This document shows positions 49,023 through 60,477 of a stretch of 64,000 nucleotides of DNA, in pieces. Under the pieces are notes generated by a model. That model saw only the letters and a program-made list of their open reading frames with translations. It ran no database searches and was not told the origin of the DNA. The stretch lies in contig NW_024068198.1 of the NCBI RefSeq assembly GCF_009389715.1, positions 1-64,000 of the forward strand, written 5' to 3'. The stretch is from Phoenix dactylifera. Its lineage: Eukaryota > Streptophyta > Magnoliopsida > Arecales > Arecaceae. Every line of letters starts with the position of its first letter. Positions within the stretch are counted from its first letter, which is position 1. The translations under genes and the position numbers were made by a program.

Positions 49023-51739
49023 TCAATACACATCCTTCGAAATTTATCTTGAATGTATAATAATTCAATGTGTAAATAATTCAAGTAGGGTCGTATCGTT
49101 ACTTACAGAAGCCAACCCAGATGCATTGAAGGAGACCAACTTCGACATGATCAGATACAATTCCATGCAGTAACAGCACCATATACAACTTGATACGAAC
49201 ACTCTCTCAAGGAAAATCATAATACTACAAATTTTTTATATAATTTTGTTGGCCAATCAATCCAATGCTCAATGACTTTATCAATTCAACCTGCAAGCAT
49301 CATCCATCGCAAAGACAAGTTACTAATTTATGAAATCATCCAAGTTTTACCTTTACAGATTACAGAAGCAACAGCTAACTTAGACTATGACAAAATTAAT
49401 GAGGCCTAAAACTCAATACTGTTTCAGATTAGCAGCTTATAAATAAACAATAGAAAAAAATGCCTTCGATTTTATGCTTTGGTATCAACCTGCTTCCCTT
49501 AGCCCTTTCTTTGTTAGTTCTAAGCTTGCTTAGTCTGCATGTAAATAGGCACATGAAGCATTTGATCGCGTTAGCAGAAATACATTGTTTCAAGGACCAA
49601 GATCCTTGTCTGGAAGAGAAGCTTTTGGTGGATCGCGATATCACCGTGCTCTTTTAGTGAAAGTGGCACATCACTAGGTGGATGAATATGATCAGAAGTG
49701 ATTGAATTCTAGTGATACAACAGCGACAGGGCTGGCTCCATAAACGGATGCATCTGACAAAAGGTCATACCACAAAATTCCCGGCAGGATGATGCTGGCC
49801 AGGCTGATCCTGTCCTTTCCTGTTAATAAAAAGGCATTAGCATTAGACTAACAAAAAACAAAAGCATTAGAATTTGGATAATTAGGCTGATAAATCCAAA
49901 TCTAATATGCTCAAAAGACCACAATGATGTCGGGATATGACACCACAGTAAAGAAGAAAAAAAAGAAAAGGAAAAAAAAACAAAAATATGAAACAAAAAC
50001 TCACAAAATTGTACTAAATAGTTTTGCAATTGTTGCTTAGTGAAGCAGCACATTAATTATGAACTTAAAAACATTCATATAATTTATAAAGAATGTGATG
50101 AATTATCATGTATCACGCCTGTCCTGGTTAAGGTCAGCTTGTACAGCAGACATCAGCACATAGTATCAAATACCAAAAGTACTAGCATACATTGGCATGA
50201 AAAAAAGTGGATGTGCTTTGACCATTCAAGTAATAACAAGCTTGTCATCAAGACATGTTTATTTAATTTTCTTTTTTTCTTAATAAAAAGGTTTGACCAC
50301 AAACAAGCGTAAATTTAACAAATAGAAACAAAACAGGCATTAAAGGGACCGGCAGTTTTAAGTGGAAAGAAATTATGATAATTAAACCCATCCAAGTAAG
50401 GTGTTCAACTTTGAGTTCAAATGGACTTATGTGCAGTAAAAACATGATGCATATATTATGCCAGCATAAAATCATAAATTATCACCGGAACCCTTGCAAC
50501 CCTCCTGGCCAATGTGGTAGATACACATAAAAATTTGACAATAATTATAGTTCAAGATATACAATATACCATGAACAAATACTACCAGAATCTAGCTATA
50601 GCCTTTTATTTAATTAGTTGTCAATGCAAATACAATTCAAATATTGTGGGATTACACATATTTTGCAGCAACATTTTATTAGCATTATCATCATAAGCTC
50701 TTCAAATTACGAACCACATTCGTTGGTAGTTATATCCATTCAAGCGAATGGTATAATCCTAAAGCACAATGGTCCCTTACAATTATAGTCACTGATAATT
50801 TAAGGTTTTCAGAAACAATGAGAGAGAAGCCAAAGCAAAGAAGGTTCAAGCATAAGACATTCTAATAATGAAGTTCATTCTAATAACGAAGTTCAACACA
50901 GATATTCACTCTCCTATACTCCACCAAGAATCTAGTATTCCAACAATTCATTGCCACTTCTAGGAATATGAATTAATAATAACCATCCACAGCAATACCC
51001 AAAAAGACATTACAGACGGGGCAACCTTCCAGGAAGCCTCTGCTTTGGATCATGAAATTACATTTCCCGAGTAAATTTACATCCTAAGACATTTTTAAGA
51101 TATTCATTGAATTGTGTGCTGGTTCTCCTCAAGAATATAAGACTACTGCATTTGCTTCGCGGAAATCCTAATCATCTCAAATATCACAACATAAGATCAT
51201 GGTGGTCCCTCACCCACTTATAGATATCAAATGTTTGACCCCCAGAGAAAAAATATCCAAGTGGGGCACAAAACTATTCTTTTTTTTTTGTCACAGGATC
51301 CTACTATTAAATGCTGATAAAATAAAATAAAAATGCATCCACTAAGGACATCAAAAGACAAATTGCAATATTGCTCCAGTCCCACTATAACAATGTCAAG
51401 AGGTTTGGATATGTCTTCAAACTTCCTTATTTCCTCCAATATATACCTGTCAGTCCCAAATTTTAGATGAAAACAGTGGAGAGTTGATGTTAGGTTGACA
51501 ACTAGTTGCAAAAACATGTCAAGATATGGAAATAATCCCACATACCAAGTACCAAGCACCCATCAAGACGGATGGGAAAGGGATATTAAAAAGTAATCAG
51601 TTCATCTAAAATCTATTAGACAAGAAAACTGAGAGAAAAATGAAAATGCAGGTATCTGATTAAGGCCAGATGGATGGTGTGATAAATGTTCTAGAAGTGT
51701 CACTGATGCATATTTTGGTGAGTCGAGGAAAAATCTATA
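49023..51739. other. intergenic or large SUV3 intron
   Basis: No independent gene is supported. It contains a possible SUV3 terminal exon (49765-49819). Open frames elsewhere are short and unrecognised. Confidence 0.35.
49765..49819 (-). other. possible distant 3' exon of the SUV3-like gene
   Basis: The SUV3 frame ends in ATGTAAGT, which is both a stop (TAA) and a good splice donor (AT|GTAAGT, exon end 56885). A good acceptor (TTTATTAACAG|G) precedes 49819. Joining the two would rebuild the ATG codon and add 17 mostly polar residues (KGQDQPGQHHPAG, then a short tail) before a stop at 49765-49767. The intron would be about 7 kb, and other acceptors in between cannot be excluded. Confidence 0.2.
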
Positions 51740-52110
51740 AAACTACAAAGAAAGCTGTTGTTGGATGGCTCAGATGTTAGGCGATTGAAGGGTCCCATGA
51801 AAACAAGATATATGTAATAAAATAACAATAAAACTAAGAAGGGCAGAGTACATATCAGAGAGAGGTAGGAGTTACATAAATAAAGGACAAAGTAATTGAC
51901 TATTGATTAAGATGGTATGGGCATGTAAATGGGCATTTAAAAACAGATATTGATGTGGCCCTGATCAGGAGGGAAGTCCAAATCTTTATCTGAAGGATTT
52001 GGGAAGAGGAAGGTCAGACCAAAAGTAACATGAATGGAATTTGTGAAAATTAATTAGTTTAAGTTTTCAATAACATCAAAAGCCTAAAGATTGGTGAATA
52101 GAAATTCATA
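51740..52110 (+). mobile_element. degraded RTE-type LINE 3' remnant
   Basis: Short passages in changing frames read like the end of plant RTE-type reverse transcriptases: a LLRWM-like start (GTTGTTGGATGGCTCAG), RGRSYI-like middle, LRWYGHV-like (AAGATGGTATGGGCATGTA, 51919-51937) and GRGRS near 52001-52017. The frame is lost repeatedly, so this is an old, inactive fragment. Confidence 0.4.
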
Positions 52111-55042
52111 TGTCAACTCCAAATAGTTAGAATGATGCTTTATGGTTATGATTATATCCCATAACTCCATAACTATTGACGCACACCAAAACTGCTTAGA
52201 AAAGCTCCCAAAATGATCTTTCAAATCAACAAAGAAAACTCTAATATTTCATGGAAACACGGAAAGCACCTTTATTACTTATAGAAAATGAGCGCAAATG
52301 CAAGAGGTCATTTTCTATCTTTTTAATACCCTAATATAACATATAGACTAGTACATGGTGGTTTGCCGGCACTCAACAATGAACTGATGTTCCATAAACT
52401 GATTACGTTACCAGGTCAGCTAATGACAAATCCTATTGGAACAAAGATGAATAATGGTGCAACCATTATGTCTCTAAGGCTTTAACTAATATCCTAGGGT
52501 TAGTTGTTGCTTAAATTTAATTATTTTAATTTTTCATTTTTCATTTTCTTTCCAACAATTTCCCCCCTTCTTAGACTTGCTGAAAAGGTATGATAGGTGG
52601 CCATGGCTAAAGATGTTTTAAGGGCTTAAAGCTATGTGAGCACCTCCACTTCAGAGAACCAAGAACTGAGCATTTGGCTAATATTTCAGCAGAAAATAGA
52701 GGCCATGGCCAGAGACTAGAGGGTCATAGCGATGTCCTGAATCAGTCACCAACCAAGAAGAGTAAGAAAAGAGGAGGAAAAGGGGGGAGAAAATAAAATA
52801 AAGGAAAGATAAATAGGAGGCTAAAATTGGGAAAGAAAAGAAATTGGAAGAGAAAAAGGAGAGAGAAAGAAATAAAGGAGGAAAAATATGGAGGAAAGAT
52901 GAGCAGGAAATGGCTGACGACTAAAGTGCCAGCCACATAAAGCCTACTTTGTTGTAGGTTTTTTTTTTTTTTTCAGTCACTTTTATTTTATGGATGGCTC
53001 CATATCACTAAAATTATAGAATCTAAGAAGCTTTGAGTCATTCTCTTAAGGATTAGAATTATTTGATGGCCATATATCTAAGAAATAAAACTCTATGCAT
53101 ACATGTTTTCAGAATTTCAGGTGAATCAGTGAATTAAGTTTAGCCACAATTTCCTCCACTTGCTTCTTTTTCTGCTCTTCTTTAACTTCAGGGCTTCATG
53201 GGTTGCTTAAGATTGTGGACTTGATTTGATGCAGAAATTTCTCATTCTTAAATGTAGACATTTATTTAGATCTAACATAAAGTTTGCAACTAGGCTTATC
53301 ACATGATAGAAATCTACATTAATCAATATGAGGGCCTCAAAATTCCATAAAATCAGAATATCAGATATACACAGCCTCTGTGTACTGGAAGAGCCACAAA
53401 AAGTTCAACCCCAAAGCTATACATCTTCCTTTACAAGAAGAACCTAATTTGCCTTTCTTACGCAATTAGGACTTATCAAAGAACTTCTAACACTATCGCA
53501 CTTCTTAAAAGCTTCTTGTGTCAAAATCATAGTAATATAGTAGAAAGGATCCCTCGCCAATGAGAGCAGCAGGTTACTATCTATCTGTGGATCTTTGCAG
53601 CTTGAATCTTTTACGAAAGCTGCCACACCCACTTTAGTATTTCACTCCCTTTCCATGCCTGCTTTGCATCTCTTGCATCCCATCATATAATAAGTATCTT
53701 TGATTGCTAGCATCATTTAATTGAAATTAATCCTAGATTATTAAGAAATATACTATTTATTAATTATCATTTGTAAAACCAAGTATCATTACATTTATCC
53801 AAAATGCAGAAGTTAACCAAGAAAATAATCATATTTTTTTTTAAAAAAAATATCATTCTATTGATATACTTCCTAGATTCCCTAATTTCTCCCAACGTAC
53901 CACTTCCCGCTATTATACTCAGATACTCATAAGCTTTCGAGCCAGGTAAATTTGGGCTCTTTCAAGCCCTGCAAATTATTTCAAAGAAACAAATGGATAA
54001 AATTTGGAAGCCATCTAATAGACACCACTTCGCAGGTGCAATAAACATAAAACACCATGTTAAGGGTCGTTATTACTCCTATGAAGAGGCAGACAAATGA
54101 TAAAGCTTTTCTTCTGATAATGTATCACACCTAACTGTTATAGCTATAACATAGCAATCATGCTTAAGATGCATTGCACAGCATGAACGACTATAACTCT
54201 ATGACCCTTGCATGGGTCTTTTCTATGCCACCATCTGATCAACAAAATTTCAAAATCCAGTGCCCTGGTCTTCCAAAAGACCTGCCAAAGTTATGACTTG
54301 TGTGCATCTAGGTTTGGTAAACCAAACATTAAGAAAGATACAACTCAATACTCATTAGGAAACATGAATCTGTACCTACATGTCATGTTTGGGTGTGGAG
54401 TTGATCCTTCAGGTGGATTTCATATGAAACTTAAAGAAAGAAAGAAAGAAAAAACCATAAATATGAGAAGATCTAACCTAAACCTGTTGAATAAATGTTT
54501 GGATTGAGGTCCAAATTCTAGACCAAAAGACTCTAGCTACCAAAGACATACCTACATCAGCACCTTGTAGGAAATGTCTTACGCTCAGCTTCAATATTGC
54601 CTAATGCTAAAAGATCACTGGTCAGTAACTGGATTCAGTAATGATATTTACTTGCATAAGCAGTCCTGATAGATAATTAGCAGCATTGTGCCCGCCTTTG
54701 TTACCAACCTTGGCATCTAGAACAATGGCATCTGATGCATGTCAAGGTTAAAAAACAAGGAATCAAAAGAACAACTGTCAAATCCAAATGGAATTATAAA
54801 AAAGGAGAGGTCAATACCTAGCTATCAAAAGAACAATGACACAATTAAACCACCAGAAAAGAATAAGTTGAAGGTATAGATTATTATACAAGACCCGCCA
54901 CCAAGAAATATACCATGTGGAGCCGGACTAACAGGTCTCACCTAGCCACTATATGATATCCACCTCAATGCTTCACCTATTGAGTCACAGGATAAAATCC
55001 TCTACATAGCAACCAGACAAGTGAACGCTAGGATGCAAGTGT
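52111..55042. other. intergenic or large SUV3 intron
   Basis: No gene is supported. A purine-rich tract lies at 52755-52900 and makes a low-complexity aromatic frame on the minus strand. An AAAG repeat lies near 54435-54455. Confidence 0.35.
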
Positions 55043-56441
55043 AATGCTTTTAAAATAGGACTGGCCAACAAACTAGCAAACAGTCTGGTTTCCAGGACAA
55101 CCTGTCGGATCGGTTCGACTGGTGACATTAGCAAAACATCATTATGATGTCATAATTATATTTCTATTTTTTTCAAAAAAATCTAAAAAATACGAAACAA
55201 AGGAGGAGGGGCGACGGAGAGGAGACGAGGTGGTTAGGACTACTATGAACAGGGTAGTCGAGACCCTGGGCAGGGGATGACGCATGGAAAGAAAAACAGA
55301 GGTGGGAAAGATAGAGAGCACATATGGGTTTGTCAACACCTGCTTGCGTGAGTGCTTCCCTATAAAGCAGAACACTTCCCATCCGATGCAATTTTGCATT
55401 CCACAGGTTCGATAGATCGCTTAGCCTCGTTCATCTTCGATGCAAAAGCGCTCAATCAATGAGCTATTACGCACTCTTTCGAGGGTGGCTACTTCTAGGA
55501 AAACCTTATGGCTATCTCTACCCCTCTACCTCCTTTATCACTGAGCGGTCATTTAGGAGCCTTAGATGCTAGAATTTGGGGAAAGTTTGAGGCTGATTTC
55601 AGCCACCGATTGGGCGGTGGATTTCGATGATGGAGGAGAGATAGAGAGAGAGATTTGGGATGAGGACAGCCATGGTGGCTCGAACCAGTAGAGGAGGGAG
55701 GATGAATTAGGGCTTAGGGGGAGATAGCGTGCCTCACCTAATCGCCAGCCGGATGTTCCTCCCCATACGGCTACTCTCCTCCCATCCACCCCCTTCACCA
55801 CCACGGTAACCCTGTCGCGAGCTCCCTTCCTTGGTAGTCGGGAATGCGACGTAGCTCACTGACTGCTGGAGCCTCTCAGTGGCAACGATCTCCAAGTGGA
55901 TGTGCTCTGACAGTTGGAGAGTATAATGGTGGAGATTCTCCGTCGATTGCACCACCAAGTGCAATCATAGGAACCTCATTGGTCGTCGCCCCGACCTCAA
56001 CCACATTGCTCGCTTCTGGCGCCTAATCCTCTTTAGTTCCGCCACCTCCTCCCTCCTCTCCTCCGCCGCCCCTTATCCGCCATGATCACCTCCTCCTCCG
56101 CTGCCACCGCAACTCTCTTTGTCATCGGTGCCGCACCCGGCCTCTCACTGCCACCCTCTATCACCTCCATGGCTGCCGACATCAGCGGATAGAGATCGAC
56201 TGTGGGGTTTGGGGGCATGTTGGGTTCGAGAATGAGATCGGAGCAGCAAACTCAAAAAAAAAAAAAATTCAACTCTGCGAGAAACAAACTGGCCTACCCA
56301 ATCTAATCAGTTCATCCGGTTCTTCTAGGTTTGATTTGAGTTTTGACTTCTTTTAAAATGTCCTTTGAACCGGACCAGACAGGTGATCGTTTCCCGATTC
56401 AACCAGTCAAACTGGCTGGTCAATCCGATTATAAAAACATT
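55043..56441. mobile_element. non-autonomous Mutator-like element
   Basis: The left end (AATGCTTTTAAAATAGGACTGGCCA) and the inverse of the right end (AATGTTTTTATAATCGGATTGACCA) form imperfect terminal inverted repeats followed by subterminal ACTGGTT/GGTTCGACTGG motifs. This layout is common in plant Mutator-like MITEs. The 1.4 kb body contains a GC-richer centre (about 55190-56220) with open frames on the minus strand, one of which starts MPPNPTVDLYPLMSAAM, that may be captured host sequence. I found no transposase and no clear 9-base target duplication. Confidence 0.45.
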
Positions 56442-56880
56442 GGTAAGCACTAATTGTCCTCTTCCTATGATAGCATAACCTACATACACCATTAGTTCCT
56501 ATAAAGAGTTTTACAAGGATCAGTCTCCATGCTAACCTCCTCAAGAAACCCACAAAAACATACACATTTTGCATCATACACAGCAGGGAAAAAAGTTTCC
56601 TCCAACTTACTCTCCCTATTCACTCATCACTCTGAAACTTATTCAAAAATTGCCTCCAAACCAAATCTAAGCCTAAAATCAAAAGTATACTTAACTCATA
56701 CAACTCCTTTCGGAAAGCAAACAATGGCATCAAGTATTTAAATCAATCCAAATACCGAATATCTAATAAAAAATATACATAAAATAGGAACTATGTCAAC
56801 AGATCATACAAAGAAAATTAGAAAACAGGAAGCTGATTTCGTCCTTACAAAATTGCAAAGCTTTAATAAGTAAATAAGAC
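56442..56880. other. 3' flank of the SUV3 coding region
   Basis: This stretch lies directly downstream of the SUV3 stop and is either its 3' untranslated region or the start of a long intron. No other feature is recognised. Confidence 0.35.
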
Positions 56881-59154
56881 TTACATTTTGTATGCTTTTA
56901 TGAGTGATCTTGGCCTGTCATAACTTTCTTCAGCAACTGGCTTTAGCTCGTCCTGGCTATTCTCCTCTTCTATACGTCTTGGCTTCCCCTGTGATCTTGA
57001 TTCAGGCTTCCAGCAAGCTTTGGCAAGAGACTGACCAAGCAAATCAGCAATGCTGAACGCCATTGTCTCAGCCTTCTGCACATAAGGAAATGTATCCTCC
57101 TTGAAATGATGTGATAACCACAGATACATAGATAAAACCTGATGCTTTGTCTCAAGATCCAACAACTCTGCATCATTTCTAGCAGAACCCTTTGGCATCC
57201 CCATTGCTATACCAACAGGATGGTTCTGGCTATAGTGCGTAGCAAATCTCAAGAGATGGTACATTGCCTTTGGGTCCCTAATATTGACCGGTGCAAAACA
57301 GAAGTTGAATCGTTCTTCAAGAGATAACCCCTGTACCTTCTCCAACATGTTTGCCACTTTCTTCACACCATCATGCCGACACAAGAAATAGTTCCCATCA
57401 AGCCGGCAGTTCTCACGAAACTTATCCAATAACTCACAGAAAGTTGCAATTGGAAACTGTGCAGCAAACAACTCCACTTGCTCAAAGAAGGGAAAAAGAC
57501 CAACTTTTGTCACCTCTTCGAATGGCTGCTGCAAACACTCGATCAGATAGTCCAAATCATCCAAAAGGAAGGTGGTCACGAGCCCGTCTGGATATGCACT
57601 ACCTCTCCGGCCAGCTCGCCCAGCTATCTGTTTCACCTGGGAGGGAGCAACTAGCACCATCTTATCACCATTATACTTCGACAGCGAATAGAAAACAACC
57701 CTCCTAATATTAAGATTCAAGCCCATCCCAACTGCGTCACTCGCCACCAGAACATCATACTCATTGCCCTGATCATTGAACAAGCTAGCCTGCTGCCGCC
57801 TGGTTTCTGGCGGCAATGCACCATAGATGACGCAGCACTTATGCTTAGTAAACTTCTCGATAGCCAATTTCACCTCAAAAATCTCTCTTCTTGAGAAGGC
57901 CACAATGCAGTCCCCCGATCGAACATTCTTAAAATTCCCTAAAAGAGTCTTAGCCTCCACCACCAGAGGCTTGAACCTCTCATAGTGGTTCACCTCCAAC
58001 TCATCGCCTGTTTCTTTACATATCTTCTTCACCATCTTCAAAACACTCGGGTCTCCACACAAATGTATCTCATCAGCCTTGAGTCCAAGCAGCGCCCTTG
58101 TCCAAGCATAACCTCGGGTTGGGTCAGCCATCATCTGAATCTCATCGATGACGGCGACATCGTAGAGCTGCTCGGTCGTCACCATCTCGATGGTGCAGGC
58201 AACGTGGTTGGAGAAAGGCACCAGCTTTTTTTCCTGGCCGGTTTGGAGACTACAGTAGACACCCAAAGAGTTCACCTTGTCGAACACCTCCATGGCGAGG
58301 AGCCGGAGCGGGCTGCAATAGACCCCACTGCCGGCCTCCATGAACCGCTGGAGCGCGTTGTAGGTCTTGCCGCTGTTGGTGGGGCCGCAGTGGTACACAA
58401 TGCGGCGCTTCATCGCCCGGGCGAAGGGGAACCAGGTGTGGGGCCTGGTGAGGTCGGCGGAGTCGATGAGGGTCTGGAACTGGCGGATTTCGTCAGGGAA
58501 TTCCGCGAGGCAGAACTCGACGAAGATGGGGAAGAGGAAGCGGTCGGCCTCGGGGGAGGGGCCGAGCGCGGCGAGGTGGCCAAAGACGTGCGGGGGGCAG
58601 CGGCGGAGGAAGAACTCGCGGAAGCGGCGGGCGGCGTGGGGGAAGAAGGAGGCGGGGATGTAGACGGCGAGGGCCTGGTCGGAGGCCCAGGGGGACTTGG
58701 CGAAGCCGCGGAATACCTTGACGAGGGAGTTCCACTCGGAGCGTTTGAGCCTGGTGGAGCTCTCGTCGGCGCGGCGGAGCTCGCGGTAGACGTCGAGGGG
58801 GTCGAGGGATGCGGAGGCGGATTCTTCGCTGACGGCGGCCTCATCGCCAGTGTAGGCAGCGGCGGTGGAACAATCGGAATCTTGGGCGGTGGCGGGGGCG
58901 GGGGCGGGGGCGGGGGCGGGGGCGGGGGCGGCGGGGCAGGAGGAGGGGGAGCAGAAGAAGCGGGGCTTCGCCCACGGGGGGAAGGGGGGAAGGGAGGGAT
59001 TTTGTGGTGAGAAACCGGGCCCTAATTGAGAGCGGAGGACTGGGGGATTGGGGTCGGGCAGGGAGTGGAGAAGGGGGAGGGAGGAGAGACAAGCCCTAAC
59101 CCTAGCGAGGGCGAGGCGGGAGGAGGAGTGGGAGCGAAGTAGAGAGGCTGCCAT
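56881..59154 (-). CDS. SUV3: SUV3-type ATP-dependent RNA helicase, organellar
   Basis: A single open exon of 757 codons starts at the ATG at 59154, which follows a TATA box at a normal distance. The first 90 residues are rich in Ser, Arg, Leu and Pro with an [20 protein letters not shown] start typical of a mitochondrial or plastid transit peptide. The helicase core shows Walker A GPTNSGKT (257-264), DEIQ (337-340, the DEAD-type motif II of the SUV3 subfamily), GDPSVL (367-372), SDAVGMGLN (473-481) and [10 protein letters not shown] (509-518). The C-terminal SUV3 domain (EECLQ-like through MYLWLSHHF) is complete. SUV3 unwinds RNA for the organellar degradosome and RNA surveillance. The length matches the longer plant SUV3-like proteins. 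The stop overlaps a splice donor consensus, so a different C-terminus is possible. Confidence 0.93.
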   Translation of the reverse strand: MAASLLRSHSSSRLALARVRACLSSLPLLHSLPDPNPPVLRSQLGPGFSPQNPSLPPFPPWAKPRFFCSPSSCPAAPAPAPAPAPAPATAQDSDCSTAAAYTGDEAAVSEESASASLDPLDVYRELRRADESSTRLKRSEWNSLVKVFRGFAKSPWASDQALAVYIPASFFPHAARRFREFFLRRCPPHVFGHLAALGPSPEADRFLFPIFVEFCLAEFPDEIRQFQTLIDSADLTRPHTWFPFARAMKRRIVYHCGPTNSGKTYNALQRFMEAGSGVYCSPLRLLAMEVFDKVNSLGVYCSLQTGQEKKLVPFSNHVACTIEMVTTEQLYDVAVIDEIQMMADPTRGYAWTRALLGLKADEIHLCGDPSVLKMVKKICKETGDELEVNHYERFKPLVVEAKTLLGNFKNVRSGDCIVAFSRREIFEVKLAIEKFTKHKCCVIYGALPPETRRQQASLFNDQGNEYDVLVASDAVGMGLNLNIRRVVFYSLSKYNGDKMVLVAPSQVKQIAGRAGRRGSAYPDGLVTTFLLDDLDYLIECLQQPFEEVTKVGLFPFFEQVELFAAQFPIATFCELLDKFRENCRLDGNYFLCRHDGVKKVANMLEKVQGLSLEERFNFCFAPVNIRDPKAMYHLLRFATHYSQNHPVGIAMGMPKGSARNDAELLDLETKHQVLSMYLWLSHHFKEDTFPYVQKAETMAFSIADLLGQSLAKACWKPESRSQGKPRRIEEENSQDELKPVAEESYDRPRSLIKAYKM
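58891..58932 (-). repeat. in-frame GGGGGC hexamer repeat in SUV3
   Basis: About seven units of GGGGGC (plus strand) encode an Ala-Pro repeat, residues 75-88, at the junction of the transit peptide and the mature protein. As a six-base unit it can vary in number without breaking the frame. Confidence 0.9.
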
Positions 59155-59236
59155 TAATGGAGTTCAGAATGGAACAACGAGAGAGAGAGCGGAATCAGGG
59201 CAAGAGTTTTTCCTCTAGATGGGCTGTGGTGGACCG

Positions 59237-59242
59237 TATATA
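59237..59242 (-). promoter_or_regulatory. TATA box of SUV3
   Basis: TATATA (palindromic) lies about 83 bases before the start codon in a CCGTATATACCGG context, giving a leader of about 55 bases. Confidence 0.45.
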
Positions 59243-60477
59243 CCGGTCTATGCATTTTCTCATCCATGCGTTATTTAGAAAGGTTGATAAGATTATGAAT
59301 ATAGGTTCGATCGACACCTAAACTCCTGGAATGTGCCATCATGAGGGTCATGGAGGGTTTGTTGGATTGTAAAACTGAACTTACATTGAGACATGAGCTG
59401 GTCTAGTTAGCTTGATTAGTGATGGACATGTGCATCAACGTGAGAGAAAGTATTGCTAATCTTGATAGCATGAGAGGAATTATTGATGATTGTGACCCTC
59501 TTCTCATGATCTAGTACTTAATTATTTTTTTTGATACATCGGCAGCTCACATTAGTTTCGCTTGAGCATTGCTATCAAAGTCAAGGAACAAAATACTCTA
59601 CAGAAATGGAAGAACAGATACAAAGCGGGTCTAGAAAATCTCTCTAAAATAGTAAACAGCAAAGGAGGCAACCAATCAGCAGCTTAATTCATCTTCCAAA
59701 ACGCATGCACTACCTAGTAGGTATCGCACTCCCTTAGCAGATACTTAATCTTTTAATTGCTGTACTTTTCTAATTCATCTACCTTAAGGCATGAGCAACA
59801 CTGAAGGAGAATGAATAAAGAAGGGTCTCGAGAGGGGGAGAGCAGTTTTCTTAAACCAAGGAAGACTGGGATGAAGCACAGAAAACTCGCTATTATTTGC
59901 ATTATAACAGGAGATATTATGATTATCTATTGTCTGCAAGATGACATTAGTGTGCTCGGATTTGGTTCCTGTAGAGAGAGAGAGAGAGAGAGAGAGGGAC
60001 AGAGAGGAGGCGAGCAATTTCAGAGCATAGTAGGGTAAATTCTGAAATGCTGAAGGGAGAGAGAGAGAGAGAGACAGAGAGGAGGTGAGCAATTTCAGAG
60101 CATAATAGGGAAAATTCTGTAATGCTGTATTCAGGTCAAAGGAGCAGTTGAGATGCCCAGAAATAATATATACGAGCTTACATTTGCAGGAAGGCAGACT
60201 TGAAATGGTAATATCGAGATGTCTGATTATCAAGTTACAGCTCTTCAACCATATTAAGACAAGGCTTCACAGTTCTTCAACTACAGTATCAAGAAAATTG
60301 CTTTTAAAAAAAAGAAACAATGATATGGAGAAAACTGTCGAGATCATGAGATCATCAGCCCTTTTGATCACTTTTTATTCTTCAGTTCTCCTGCAGGGCA
60401 GTTCCCTGGGAGATATGATGAATGTCTAAAATCACTAGCTTTGATGATCACCCCCCTTGTAAGTCTGATAGCAGATC
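59243..60477. other. intergenic, upstream of SUV3
   Basis: No gene is supported. It contains the AG-rich tandem duplication listed separately and ends at the left border of the copia LTR. Confidence 0.4.
59973..60130. repeat. AG microsatellite within a 75-base tandem duplication
   Basis: AG runs at 59973-59996 and 60057-60074 are each followed by ACAGAGAGGAGG, then GAGCAATTTCAGAGCATA and AATTCTG-AATGCTG. The common part recurs at a spacing of 75 bases. Confidence 0.8.

Noticed and set aside
57985-59010. 341-codon plus-strand open frame
   Set aside because: It is antisense to SUV3, rich in Gly/Glu/Val from the GC-rich exon and the hexamer repeat, with no recognisable domain.
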